NCBI GenBank assembly: GCA_023663865.1
Contig: JAMPGU010000011.1
Span: 1 to 56,123, forward strand
Length of the DNA stretch: 56,123 nt
Direction of reading: 5' to 3'
DNA from: Clostridium sp.
GTDB lineage: Bacteria; Bacillota; Clostridia; Oscillospirales; Acutalibacteraceae
Shown here: positions 1 through 8,647 of the stretch, piece by piece
Numbering within the stretch: position 1 is the first letter of the stretch
How the letters are laid out: each line of letters starts with the position of its first letter
The notes under the pieces: model-generated
Told to the model about the DNA's origin: nothing
The model's input: only the letters and a program-made list of their open reading frames with translations
Database searches by the model: none
Made by a program: the position numbers and the translations under genes

Positions 1-72
1 TATGGTAAAGCATGAAATGCTGTAAACGATAACAAAAAGAATAAATAGGATTATATTTTTTCTGTTTTTCAA
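1..72 (-). CDS. 5' end of a secreted or membrane protein (cut by window edge)
   Basis: Only the first 24 codons are present. On the minus strand a TTG start overlaps the stop of the nucleotidyltransferase gene as TTGA, with an AGGTGAT ribosome binding site just upstream. The residues begin MKNRKNIILFILFVIVYSIS, which is a basic start followed by a hydrophobic stretch, as in a signal peptide or membrane anchor. The coupling suggests an operon with the upstream gene. The function cannot be told from this fragment. Confidence 0.55.
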   Translation of the reverse strand, partial: MKNRKNIILFILFVIVYSISCFTI

Positions 73-1253
73 TGTATCACCTGAATTTCAAGTTCGGTCA
101 TAAGCTTTCTGTAATCCTCTGATTTCTGACCGGTATGCATAATCTGTGTTACGGTATTTATTGAATTTTTTCCGCGTTTAAATAGTCCGTCGGCAATTCT
201 GTTAAGCCATGCCATAGGAAGCAGTATCGGATGCTTTGCACAATAATTATATGTGCTTTTCAGACTTTCTGCTTTAGGAAAAAGAAGTAAAGCGAGCGCC
301 TTGATTTTTGCTAAAATATTATTTTTGCCGTTTTTTCCGATTCCCTGATTGATGTAATATTCACCAAGCTGTCTGCTTTCAAAGCCAAAATTACCGCCGT
401 CTATTATGACATTTTCAAAAATATTAAGCAGTTTGGAATTTTCTTGATATAGGTTTTTGATATCTACAGGTGTGTCAAACCATATTTTAATAAGTGACAA
501 TACATATTCTGTAAAGGTTTCAATATTAGCTTGTCTTGCTTTTTTCAGAAAAGCTGATAAATTAAAATTCTCAGTATTTCTTATTATCACATCAATGTCC
601 ATAAACATTCTTATGCCTGCACCGCAGTGGTTAAAATGCTTTGCAATATGGCATAGGGCAAACAGTAGCTCATCCTCAGTGCTTAAAGCATATTCATAGC
701 TGTCAATTTTTTCAGCAATGCTAAATATGTTCGCAAAGTATTTGTTATCGTAATCACAGCAGCTATGAAGCTCTACGGTTTCACCGTTCATTTTGATAAC
801 AATTTCATTTTTATTAGCAGCTGTAATTTGAAATTTATCCTCAACAAAACCAAGAATTTTATCGTAATCTTCCGCCTTGAAGTATAAATCAATATCGCTG
901 CTGGTTCTGAGTTCGGGAGTAGGATAAAATTTTCGTATGGCTGTGCCTTTTACGAAAATAAATGTAGTTTCGTTTTCAGAAAATAATGTTCTGAGTATTT
1001 GCTCAATGCTTTTCTTTTCATCATAGCTCATAACTGTCTGACCGAGCTGTTGTCTGAATTTACTTAAATTTGATATGGATTTCCTGTTTTGTGATGGAAA
1101 GCTGAGCAGCTGATTTGCAGCTACGCCACATACATTGTGTATGTCTGCAAGATGATAAATTTCATCAAAATCTATGCTTTCATCGTAGGCGGCATTCTCT
1201 TTGTTTAAAAAGCATTTAATTAAGTATATAAAGTATTCTTTGTTTTTATTCAA
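69..1253 (-). CDS. nucleotidyltransferase family protein (NTP_transf_5 type)
   Basis: This 394-residue protein looks like the uncharacterised nucleotidyltransferase family PF14907. The visible signature is FVKGTAIRKFYP followed by RTSSDIDLYF near residues 98-127, where the DxD pair would bind metal and NTP. A helical region with histidines (HIAKHF) follows. Members are often found near polysaccharide or peptide-modification genes, but the substrate is unknown. The start is TTG, chosen because GGAGGTGATCC, an eleven-base match to the 16S rRNA 3' end, lies seven bases upstream. The stop overlaps the start of the next minus-strand gene. Family is likely; role is open. Confidence 0.75.
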   Translation of the reverse strand: MNKNKEYFIYLIKCFLNKENAAYDESIDFDEIYHLADIHNVCGVAANQLLSFPSQNRKSISNLSKFRQQLGQTVMSYDEKKSIEQILRTLFSENETTFIFVKGTAIRKFYPTPELRTSSDIDLYFKAEDYDKILGFVEDKFQITAANKNEIVIKMNGETVELHSCCDYDNKYFANIFSIAEKIDSYEYALSTEDELLFALCHIAKHFNHCGAGIRMFMDIDVIIRNTENFNLSAFLKKARQANIETFTEYVLSLIKIWFDTPVDIKNLYQENSKLLNIFENVIIDGGNFGFESRQLGEYYINQGIGKNGKNNILAKIKALALLLFPKAESLKSTYNYCAKHPILLPMAWLNRIADGLFKRGKNSINTVTQIMHTGQKSEDYRKLMTELEIQVIH

Positions 1254-1339
1254 AGGATCACCTCCGGTTAATAATTAGGAAATAATTTTATAAAATAAAA
1301 TTCATTTTCGTTTAACAATTCTGAAATGTTCATAGTGTA

Positions 1340-1500
1340 TTATTAAATCAGCCTATAAGGCTGAACTTTTTCATATGGTGGAAAACAGAATATGGAGCCA
1401 GAGTTTCTCCTCATTCAATTCATATAAATACTTTTTTCATTTCTCTGTCTGTTTTTAAAAATGCTCCATCCACAAAGCACCTTTTACAGGTGCTTTTTTA
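1340..1500 (+). ncRNA. candidate structured small RNA ending in an intrinsic terminator
   Basis: A strong plus-strand terminator at 1474-1500 has no plus-strand gene upstream of it. The preceding 130 bases contain a perfect hairpin (TCAGCC/GGCTGA, about 1348-1364) and a possible closing helix ATGGAGC (about 1392) with GCTCCAT (about 1463), with CAGAG/CTCTG inside it. A weak TATTAT box lies near 1339. I could not match it to 6S, SRP or a known riboswitch by eye. It could equally be decayed sequence. Confidence 0.3.
1474..1500 (+). terminator. intrinsic terminator, plus strand
   Basis: Nine-base-pair stem AAAGCACCT / AGGTGCTTT with a five-base loop, followed by a run of T. The T run lies on the plus strand only, so it does not serve the minus-strand nitroreductase that ends at 1514. 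Confidence 0.75.
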
Positions 1501-1513
1501 TTTGGATAATTTA

Positions 1514-2032
1514 CTATATTTTATTATAGCTTACCATATCAGCGGTATCAACATATCTTGTGTGCATCGGATTTATTACAGCGTCATCAGCAGGATAGCC
1601 GGTTGGCAGTAATGCAAGAATTTCCAAATTGTCAGGAATGTTATAGTATTCACGTACCTTCTGCGGATCAAATGCCATTACCCAGGTTGTACCGAGTCCC
1701 AAATCCTGTGCTTCCAGCATCATATGCGTAGTGACAATGCTTCCGTCAATTTCAGCAGAGTTTTTGCCGTCATAGCCTCGTTTGTAGGCTTTGTCCTTAT
1801 CAACGCATATAATAAAGCACAGCGGTGCATCAAAGGAATATTTTGTGCACACTTTAAGAAGAGCCAGCTTTTCTTTGTCCGTTAAAACAATGATTTTCTG
1901 GGGCTGTCTGTTAACGGCAGTCGGAGCAACAAGTGCGCTTTCAATGATTAAATCTATTTTCTCCTGCTCAACCTCAGTACTCTTAAATTTTCTGCAGGAA
2001 AATCTTTCTTTAGCAAGTTCTATAAATTTCAT
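1514..2032 (-). CDS. nitroreductase family protein
   Basis: This 172-residue protein is an FMN-dependent nitroreductase-fold enzyme, which reduces nitro, quinone or flavin-like substrates with NAD(P)H. The N-terminal RFSCRKF supplies the phosphate-binding arginines. APTAVNRQPQ near residue 36 is the substrate/FMN loop, and GLGTTWV and LPTGYPA are the usual C-terminal motifs. The length fits the short clostridial subfamily. The GGGAGA ribosome binding site and a promoter at 2063-2091 support the start. It appears monocistronic. The physiological substrate is unknown. Confidence 0.9.
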   Translation of the reverse strand: MKFIELAKERFSCRKFKSTEVEQEKIDLIIESALVAPTAVNRQPQKIIVLTDKEKLALLKVCTKYSFDAPLCFIICVDKDKAYKRGYDGKNSAEIDGSIVTTHMMLEAQDLGLGTTWVMAFDPQKVREYYNIPDNLEILALLPTGYPADDAVINPMHTRYVDTADMVSYNKI

Positions 2033-2062
2033 ATTTGTCTCCCATAATCTTTAATAACAATT

Positions 2063-2091
2063 ATTCTATCAAAAAAATGCTGAAAATACAA
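2063..2091 (-). promoter_or_regulatory. putative sigma-A promoter of the nitroreductase gene
   Basis: On the minus strand TTGTAT (2091-2086) and TAGAAT (2068-2063) are separated by exactly 17 bases, about 30 bases upstream of the start codon. Confidence 0.55.
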
Positions 2092-2113
2092 TATAATTAA
2101 CTACTTTCATTTT

Positions 2114-2142
2114 TTTATTAAATCTGTTAAAATTGTTATAGT
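2114..2142 (+). promoter_or_regulatory. possible extended -10 promoter for tex
   Basis: TGTTATAGT at 2134-2142 is a TGn-extended -10 box. A weak TTTATT -35 lies 17 bases upstream. It implies a leader of about 60 bases before tex. Confidence 0.35.
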
Positions 2143-2210
2143 GTTTCATTATGGTGATATGCATACGTTAAGTAAATATTTTTTTGTAAACAGAAAGGCT
2201 GTACAGATTT

Positions 2211-4358
2211 ATGGATATTAATTTAAAATTAGCAGAGGAATTTTCTCTGAAGCTTTGGCAGATAGAAAATACGGTAAAGCTTATTGATGATGGCAATACG
2301 ATACCGTTTATCGCCAGATACAGAAAGGAAGCAACAGGATCCCTTGATGATCAGCTGCTGCGTGCTGTTTTTGACAGGTTAACTTATCTTCGCAATATGG
2401 AGGAGCAGAAAGAAAAGGTTATTTCCTCCATAGAGGAGCAGGAGCTAATGACGGATGAAATCAGAAAAGCTATTGAATCTGCTGTTACATTAACAGAGCT
2501 TGAGGATATATACCGTCCATATAGACCGAAAAGAAAAACAAGAGCCTCTATTGCTAAGGCGAAAGGACTGCAAGGCTTGGCTGATAAGCTCTATGCACAG
2601 GAAAGAAACAGCCTATCTCCTTTTGAACTGGCTGAGGAATATCTTAATGATGAGGTTGAAACGATTGAGGATGCATTGAACGGTGCAAAGGATATTATTG
2701 CAGAGATGGTATCCGATGATCCTGCCGGCAGAAAAATGCTCAGATATTCCATTAAAAATAACGGCAAGGTTGTTGTAACCGGTGCTAAAGAGGATTTAGG
2801 CGTTTATGAAATGTACAAGGAATACGCTGAGCCTGTAAAGTCAATTGCCTCTCACAGAGTTCTCGCAATCAACAGGGGAGAGAAGGAAGGCTTCCTGAAA
2901 GTTTCCATTGATTTTGATAAGATTACAGGATACAGTATATTAAAAAATCTTCATATTAAAAACAATGCACCCACTACGGATTTGGTTATTGAGGCAATTG
3001 AAGATGCATATACAAGATTAATCTTTCCGTCAATAGAACGTGAGTTGAGAAATGCTTTAACCGATACTGCCAGTGACAGTGCAATTGAGGTTTTTGCAAA
3101 AAATACACGCCAGCTGTTAATGCAGCCGCCTGTAAAAAATCAAGTTACGCTCGGACTTGACCCGGGCTACAGAACAGGCTGCAAGGTGGCAGTCGTAGAT
3201 GAAACAGGAAAGGTGTTGGATACCTCAGTTATTTATGCAGTACCACCGTACAACAAGGTTGAAGATGCCAAGAAAATTATTACGGCTTTGGTAAAAAAAC
3301 ATAACGTAACAATGTTTTCTATCGGTAACGGAACTGCCTCTCACGAAACGGAGGTATTTGCAGCAGAGGTGATTAAAGAGCTTGACTGCGGCATAACTTA
3401 TATGGTTGTAAGTGAAGCCGGTGCATCCGTATATTCTGCCTCTAAGCTGGCGGCAGAGGAATTCCCTGAATATGATGTTTCTCTGCGCAGTGCCGTATCT
3501 ATTGCAAGGCGTTTGCAGGATCCATTGGCAGAGCTTGTAAAGATTGACCCAAAGGCTATTGGTGTGGGACAATATCAGCACGATATGCCCCAAAACCAGC
3601 TTAATGCGGCTCTTGACGGCGTAGTAGAGGACTGTGTAAATTCCGTTGGTGTTGATTTGAATACAGCTTCAGCACAGCTGCTGAATCGTGTTGCAGGTAT
3701 CTCGTCAACAGTGGCAAATAATATTGTAAAGTTCAGGCAGGATAACGGTGCCTTTACTGCAAGAGAGCAGCTGAAAAAGGTTGCCAAACTGGGTCCGAAG
3801 GCATTTGAGCAATGTGCCGGATTCTTACGTGTCAGTGAAAGCAGCAATGTTCTTGATAATACTGCTGTTCATCCGGAAAGCTATGATGCAGCACGAAGCC
3901 TGATGCAATTATGCGGTGTCAGTGATGCTGACATTCGTTCAGGAAATGTTGGTGCTATCAACAGCTATATCAAGACTGTTGGTACTTCTGCTCTTGCTGA
4001 AAAACTTGGTATCGGTGAGCCTACTCTTGTAGATATTTCCAAGGAAATTGTTAAGCCCGGACGCGATCCACGTGATGAGCTGCCTGCACCTATGCTTCGT
4101 ACAGATGTTATGAGTATGGAGGATTTAACAGTCGGTATGGAGCTGAAGGGTACTGTAAGAAATGTAATTGATTTCGGTGCGTTTGTTGATATTGGTGTGC
4201 ATCAGGATGGACTGGTGCATATATCCCAGATTACGGATAAATTCATCAAGCATCCCAGTGATGTGCTTAAAGTCGGAGACATTGTAACCGTTTGGGTACT
4301 ATCTGTGGATGTTAAGAAAAAAAGAATTGGTCTGACAATGAAGAAATCAAAGGACTAA
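2211..4358 (+). CDS. tex: Tex-family RNA-binding protein
   Basis: At 715 residues this matches the full-length Tex/YhgF family, nucleic-acid binding transcription accessory proteins conserved in bacteria. The order is a helical N-terminal Tex region (about 1-190), a YqgF/RNase H-like domain beginning at LGLDPGYRTGCK near residue 313, helix-hairpin-helix repeats (about 490-560, with LNRVAGISSTVANNIV), and a C-terminal S1 domain (about 638-712; GTVRNVIDFGAFVDIGVHQD). The ATG follows AGAAAGG. The next gene starts three bases after the stop, so the two are probably co-transcribed. The exact cellular role of Tex in Clostridia is not settled. Confidence 0.95.
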   Translation: MDINLKLAEEFSLKLWQIENTVKLIDDGNTIPFIARYRKEATGSLDDQLLRAVFDRLTYLRNMEEQKEKVISSIEEQELMTDEIRKAIESAVTLTELEDIYRPYRPKRKTRASIAKAKGLQGLADKLYAQERNSLSPFELAEEYLNDEVETIEDALNGAKDIIAEMVSDDPAGRKMLRYSIKNNGKVVVTGAKEDLGVYEMYKEYAEPVKSIASHRVLAINRGEKEGFLKVSIDFDKITGYSILKNLHIKNNAPTTDLVIEAIEDAYTRLIFPSIERELRNALTDTASDSAIEVFAKNTRQLLMQPPVKNQVTLGLDPGYRTGCKVAVVDETGKVLDTSVIYAVPPYNKVEDAKKIITALVKKHNVTMFSIGNGTASHETEVFAAEVIKELDCGITYMVVSEAGASVYSASKLAAEEFPEYDVSLRSAVSIARRLQDPLAELVKIDPKAIGVGQYQHDMPQNQLNAALDGVVEDCVNSVGVDLNTASAQLLNRVAGISSTVANNIVKFRQDNGAFTAREQLKKVAKLGPKAFEQCAGFLRVSESSNVLDNTAVHPESYDAARSLMQLCGVSDADIRSGNVGAINSYIKTVGTSALAEKLGIGEPTLVDISKEIVKPGRDPRDELPAPMLRTDVMSMEDLTVGMELKGTVRNVIDFGAFVDIGVHQDGLVHISQITDKFIKHPSDVLKVGDIVTVWVLSVDVKKKRIGLTMKKSKD

Positions 4359-4361
4359 GCT

Positions 4362-4871
4362 ATGGATATCAAAATAATCAGGTCGAAACGAAAGACGCTT
4401 TCATTGTCCATTGATGATAACCTTTCTGCTGTAGTCAGAGCACCGTATTTTGTCAGTAATGATACGATTATGAAGTTTGTTCAAAACAATGAAAAATGGC
4501 TTGAGCAAGCATATATTCGGAAAAAATCACAGCTGGAAAAATATAATTTAAGTGATGATGAAGTACAGAAACTTGTTTCTTCTGCAAAAGAAATAATACC
4601 GTCAAGGGTGGAGCATTATTCATCTTTGATGAAGCTGACACCGACCTCTGTTAAAATTACCAAGGCAAAAAAACGATTTGGCTCCTGCAACGGCAGTAAC
4701 GGTCTTTGCTTTTCCTGCTATCTTATGCTGTACCCAATGGAAGCTGTTGATTATGTTGTTGTTCACGAGCTTGCACATATTGTATATCACAATCACAGCA
4801 AGGCATTTTATCGTCTTATTGCGCAGTATATGCCGGATTATAAGGGACGGGAAAAGCTATTAAAATCATAG
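4362..4871 (+). CDS. YgjP-like zinc metallopeptidase (DUF45)
   Basis: This 169-residue protein belongs to the YgjP/DUF45 (SprT-like, M48-type) metallopeptidases. KRKTLSLSID and VVRAPYFVS at the start are typical of the family. VVHELAHIVYHNHSKAFY near residues 128-145 carries the HExxH zinc site, and the downstream histidine and KGREKLL end are also usual. It is shorter than the roughly 230-residue members, lacking some of the middle. It lies three bases after tex and ends just before a shared bidirectional terminator. No substrate is known. Confidence 0.85.
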   Translation: MDIKIIRSKRKTLSLSIDDNLSAVVRAPYFVSNDTIMKFVQNNEKWLEQAYIRKKSQLEKYNLSDDEVQKLVSSAKEIIPSRVEHYSSLMKLTPTSVKITKAKKRFGSCNGSNGLCFSCYLMLYPMEAVDYVVVHELAHIVYHNHSKAFYRLIAQYMPDYKGREKLLKS

Positions 4872-4893
4872 ACTTATGCATATCGTTTAAAAC

Positions 4894-4932
4894 AAAAAGA
4901 TGCATCTCAGGTTGACTGAGATGCATCTTTTT
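4894..4932. terminator. bidirectional terminator, 17-bp perfect stem
   Basis: AAAAAGATGCATCTCAG pairs perfectly with CTGAGATGCATCTTTTT around the loop GTTGA. A-tract and T-tract flank it on both strands, so it can end both the tex operon and the convergent phosphoesterase gene. The phosphoesterase stop codon lies inside the stem. Confidence 0.85.
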
Positions 4933-5731
4933 TGATATTCACAATAACAATTTCAGGATGATTGAAAAGTCTCAGAGGGAACTCACTGTTTCCAAGTCCG
5001 CGGCTTATTATTAGCTTTGGACGATTTCCGAATGTTCCTCGTGCATATTTCGGAAGTATGCCTTGACCGGGCGAAAAAAGCGGCTTGAATATAATCCACT
5101 GACCACCGTGGGCGTGACCGGAAAGCTGCAGGTCAAAATCATATTGGCTGTAATTAACCTCTTTAATTCCCTCAAAATTTTCAGGAAAGTGACTAAGCAC
5201 CAGCTTGAATTTTTTGCTTTGACTGAGCTTGTTAAAAAGAGGACTCATATCCTTGTATTTAAATATGCCTTTTTTTCGTGCCTTATAGTCGTCGAAGTCA
5301 GCCTGGTTTTCATCAAGGCCCAGTATGCAAAGGTCCTTTGTTTCAGCTATTTCATTTTGCAGAACATGAAATCCTATTTCCTTCAGCTCTGACATAATTT
5401 TATCAAAATCAGCGAGACGCCTTTCGTGATTTCCTGTAATATAATATACAGGCGCTATGGTGACAAGCTGTTTACCATACTCCAGCATTTTGTCCTTATT
5501 TTTACATTGGTCATTTATGTAATCACCGGTTATGCAGATTATATCAGGGCTTTCCGTTTCTACCTTTTCAAGAACCTTCTTAAAGGGCTTTGAATGAAAA
5601 TCTGACAGATGGACTATTTTTACCTCACAGTCAGATGTAATATCATAATAAGTCAAATCAAGCTTATTGTTTTGATAGTAGCAAAACAGTAAAAAGAATA
5701 TTAACAAAATTAAAATAATTATAAATATCAT
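4907..5731 (-). CDS. membrane-anchored metallophosphoesterase (YkuE-like)
   Basis: This calcineurin-like phosphoesterase has the full metal-binding set: HLSDFH, GDYIND, GNHE, LSHFPE and SGHAHGGQW. The N-terminus is an uncleaved-looking hydrophobic segment (about residues 1-18), followed by a region resembling the YkuE/YpbG family of membrane-associated phosphoesterases. I prefer the ATG at 5731 (274 residues) over one five codons upstream (5746), because GGGAG lies eight bases before 5731 and the upstream ATG has no ribosome binding site. Its substrate is unknown; family members have been linked to envelope metabolism. The 3' end runs into the shared terminator. Confidence 0.88.
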   Translation of the reverse strand: MIFIIILILLIFFLLFCYYQNNKLDLTYYDITSDCEVKIVHLSDFHSKPFKKVLEKVETESPDIICITGDYINDQCKNKDKMLEYGKQLVTIAPVYYITGNHERRLADFDKIMSELKEIGFHVLQNEIAETKDLCILGLDENQADFDDYKARKKGIFKYKDMSPLFNKLSQSKKFKLVLSHFPENFEGIKEVNYSQYDFDLQLSGHAHGGQWIIFKPLFSPGQGILPKYARGTFGNRPKLIISRGLGNSEFPLRLFNHPEIVIVNIKKDASQST

Positions 5732-5842
5732 ATTGACAACTCCCATTAATATAATATAATTAATTATTATTTAAGTCAATAAGATATTTTTAAAGGGATT
5801 TTTGAAAAGATTGCGTATATAATATGTGAAAGGATGAAAATT

Positions 5843-6844
5843 TTGGATAATTCTATACGTTTTTTAGCAGAAGAAAACGAAAAAAGAATATTATGTGAGA
5901 AAGCTTGTTTTTCCGCCGACTCAAAGGGCAGAGCCAGAGCCGAGGAAGAATGTGCTGTCAGGACATGCTTTCACAGAGACAGGGACAGAATTATTCATTG
6001 CCAGGCTTTCAGACGCCTGAAGCACAAGACCCAGGTGTTTTTGTCCCCCAGCGGTGACCATTACAGAACTCGCCTTACGCATACCTTGGAGGTTTCTCAG
6101 ATTGCACGAACGATTGCAAGAGCGCTAAGGCTTAACGAGGATCTCACCGAGGCAGTGGCTTTGGGTCATGATTTAGGTCATACGCCATTTGGTCATGCAG
6201 GTGAGAGAGCGCTGGACAAGCTTTGCTCCTGCGGCTTTAAGCATTATGAGCAAAGTGTCCGAGTTGTTGACAGGCTTGAAAAGGATGGAAAGGGCTTAAA
6301 TTTAACATATGAGGTTAAAAATGGTATTCTTTGTCATACTAAGGGTGAAGAGGCTTGTACACTTGAAGGGCAGATTATTCGCATTGCCGATAAGATTGCC
6401 TATATAAATCACGATATTGACGATGCTATCCGAGCCGGTGTGATGATAGAGGAGGATATTCCTTTAGCATTAAGAATGCAGCTGGGTATGTCTAAATCAC
6501 AGCGTATTAATAATATGGTTATGGATGTTATTCATAACAGTGATGACAAGATACGTATGAGTGAAGATTTTTATGCAGGCTTTATTGATTTGCATGATTT
6601 TATGTTTACAGCCGTTTATACAAACCCTTATTGTAAAAGTGAAGAGACAAAGGCTGTTGATATGCTCTGCAAAATATATAACCATTACATAAATCATATT
6701 GAAGATATGCCTCAGAAATATATTGATATTGCAAATGCTGACGGGGACGAAAGAGCAGTTTGTGATTACATAGCCGGTATGAGTGATGTCTATGCACTCA
6801 AGGTGTTCAATCAGCTTTTTGTTCCTACATTTTGGAGAGACTGA
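5843..6844 (+). CDS. dgt: deoxyguanosinetriphosphate triphosphohydrolase (dGTPase-like HD protein)
   Basis: This HD-domain protein hydrolyses dNTPs to nucleoside and triphosphate. RDRDRIIHCQAFRRLKHKTQVF and RTRLTHTLEVSQIARTIAR, followed by ALGHDLGHTPFGHAGE, are the dGTPase signatures and give the H...HD...D metal ligands. It is the first gene of a dgt-dnaG-sigA array that is common in Clostridia. The start is uncertain: ATG at 5834 has AAAGG directly abutting it, whereas TTG at 5843 has AAAGGATG at proper distance, so I chose the TTG (333 residues). The physiological nucleotide preference cannot be read from sequence. Confidence 0.9.
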   Translation: MDNSIRFLAEENEKRILCEKACFSADSKGRARAEEECAVRTCFHRDRDRIIHCQAFRRLKHKTQVFLSPSGDHYRTRLTHTLEVSQIARTIARALRLNEDLTEAVALGHDLGHTPFGHAGERALDKLCSCGFKHYEQSVRVVDRLEKDGKGLNLTYEVKNGILCHTKGEEACTLEGQIIRIADKIAYINHDIDDAIRAGVMIEEDIPLALRMQLGMSKSQRINNMVMDVIHNSDDKIRMSEDFYAGFIDLHDFMFTAVYTNPYCKSEETKAVDMLCKIYNHYINHIEDMPQKYIDIANADGDERAVCDYIAGMSDVYALKVFNQLFVPTFWRD

Positions 6845-6875
6845 TTAATTTAAAACGCAGAAAGGAGTTGAGGTT

Positions 6876-8630
6876 ATGCCGATTAATGAAGCATTTTTGC
6901 AGGAGCTTAAATTTAAGACAGATATTGAAGACGTAATCTCAACCTATGTTTCGTTAAAAAAGCGGGGCTCTACATCCTTAGGACTATGCCCCTTTCATAA
7001 TGAAAAAACGCCGTCCTTTACCGTGTATAATGATACGCAGTCATTTTATTGCTTCGGCTGCGGTGCCGGCGGAGATGCGGTTACCTTTATAAAAAAAATA
7101 GAAAATCTTGATTACCTTGATGCTGTTAAGCTTTTGGCTCAGCGTGCCGGGCTTCAAATGCCGGATGATAAAAGCTTTGATGATAGTTTATCAAAAAAGC
7201 GGCGTCGAATTCTGGAAATAAACAGGGCAGCGGCAAAATTTTATTATTCGTATTTAATCAGCCCACAGGGAAAGGCGGGGCTTGACTATTTTCTTAACCG
7301 CGGTCTTACAATGAATACGATAAAAAAATTCGGTTTAGGCTTTGCACCAAATGAATGGGACTCCCTTTTAAAGCATTTAAAGCAAATAGGGTATCGCCCC
7401 AGTGAAATGGTGGATGCCGGTGTTGTAAAAATCGGCAGGAATAACAATTATTATGATACCTTTAAAAACAGAGTTATGACGCCGATTATTGATATCAGGG
7501 GCAATGTTATTGCTTTTGGCGGCAGAGTGCTTGACGATACAAAGCCTAAGTATATTAACACGTCAGACACCTTGGTTTATAAAAAGACGAACGAGCTTTT
7601 TGCTATGAATTTAGCGAAGGACAGCGGCAGTGATTCTCTTATTCTATGCGAAGGCTATATGGATGTTATTGCAATGCATCAGGCCGGATTTACGAATGCG
7701 GTTGCCGGATGCGGAACTGCATTAACGAATGAGCAGGTAAGATTAATCAGCCGATATGCAAAGGAAGTTGTGCTCGCCTATGATGCGGACGAAGCCGGTC
7801 AAAAGGCACTGAATAAAGCAGTTGGGCTTTTCAAACAGACAGATGTGAAGGTTAAAATACCGGCACTGGTGGGCGGAAAAGATCCTGACGAAATTATAAA
7901 AAAATACGGCAGAGATAAATTTAAGGGTATGCTTGACGGTGCTTCAAATGAGATTGAATTCAAGCTCCTTGATTTAAGACGCAAATATAATATTAATGCA
8001 ACGCAGGGAAAAATAGATTTCCTTAACGATGCAATTAAGGTGCTTGCAGACGTAAGTCCGATTGAGCAGGATTTATATTTGACAAGGCTTTCGGACGAGC
8101 TTCAGGTTGATAAGAACAGTATTAAAATTCAGCTTTCTGCCTATGCTGCGAAAAATAAGCGAAGAAAGCAAAGAAATGAATACAAGGAAATTGTTGACAA
8201 TAGTATTAGGACAAATCAGCGTCAAAGCTATGAGAGTGATGAGCCTATAAGGCTTATTAAAGCGGAGGAGCGTGTAGTTGGTCTGCTTCTCAAATTCCCT
8301 GATTTATCGGAGCTTTGCAGTGATTTTGACGGTGAAAAAATTGCTTCACCTTATATAAAAAAGATATATTATCAGATATTGTCAAAGATAAATAATCAGC
8401 TCGATATTGATTTGATTCATTTTAGTGAATTGCTTACCGATAATGAGCTTGGCAGGCTGTCCGGTATTGTTGCCAGAACGCAGAACAATAAGAACGACAG
8501 CAATAATATAAAAAAAGAATTTAAGGACTGTCTTGCCATTATCAATGAGGAATTTGACAAAAAAAATTCGTCATCCGTATCTGCTCTAACAGATGATGAA
8601 TTCAGAAGTATATTTAAGAAAAATACATAA
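6876..8630 (+). CDS. dnaG: DNA primase
   Basis: DnaG makes RNA primers for replication. The N-terminal zinc finger is visible as CPFH then CFGCGAGGD (about residues 38-66). The catalytic core follows, with FGGRVLDD and the TOPRIM acidic motifs ILCEGYMDV and [13 protein letters not shown]. The C-terminal region, from about residue 440, would be the DnaB helicase-binding domain and is poorly conserved. At 584 residues it is normal length. ATG is preceded by AAAGGAG at eight bases. It sits 31 bases after dgt and 17 bases before sigA in one operon. Confidence 0.97.
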   Translation: MPINEAFLQELKFKTDIEDVISTYVSLKKRGSTSLGLCPFHNEKTPSFTVYNDTQSFYCFGCGAGGDAVTFIKKIENLDYLDAVKLLAQRAGLQMPDDKSFDDSLSKKRRRILEINRAAAKFYYSYLISPQGKAGLDYFLNRGLTMNTIKKFGLGFAPNEWDSLLKHLKQIGYRPSEMVDAGVVKIGRNNNYYDTFKNRVMTPIIDIRGNVIAFGGRVLDDTKPKYINTSDTLVYKKTNELFAMNLAKDSGSDSLILCEGYMDVIAMHQAGFTNAVAGCGTALTNEQVRLISRYAKEVVLAYDADEAGQKALNKAVGLFKQTDVKVKIPALVGGKDPDEIIKKYGRDKFKGMLDGASNEIEFKLLDLRRKYNINATQGKIDFLNDAIKVLADVSPIEQDLYLTRLSDELQVDKNSIKIQLSAYAAKNKRRKQRNEYKEIVDNSIRTNQRQSYESDEPIRLIKAEERVVGLLLKFPDLSELCSDFDGEKIASPYIKKIYYQILSKINNQLDIDLIHFSELLTDNELGRLSGIVARTQNNKNDSNNIKKEFKDCLAIINEEFDKKNSSSVSALTDDEFRSIFKKNT

Positions 8631-8647
8631 AGAAGAGGAGATTTTTT

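Noticed and set aside
1375..1458. Short plus-strand reading frame of 27 codons (MVENRIWSQSF...)
   Set aside because: It has no ribosome binding site (CTTTTT precedes the ATG) and overlaps the helices of the candidate small RNA.
3225..3593. 122-codon minus-strand frame
   Set aside because: Antisense to the YqgF region of tex; no ribosome binding site and no family resemblance.
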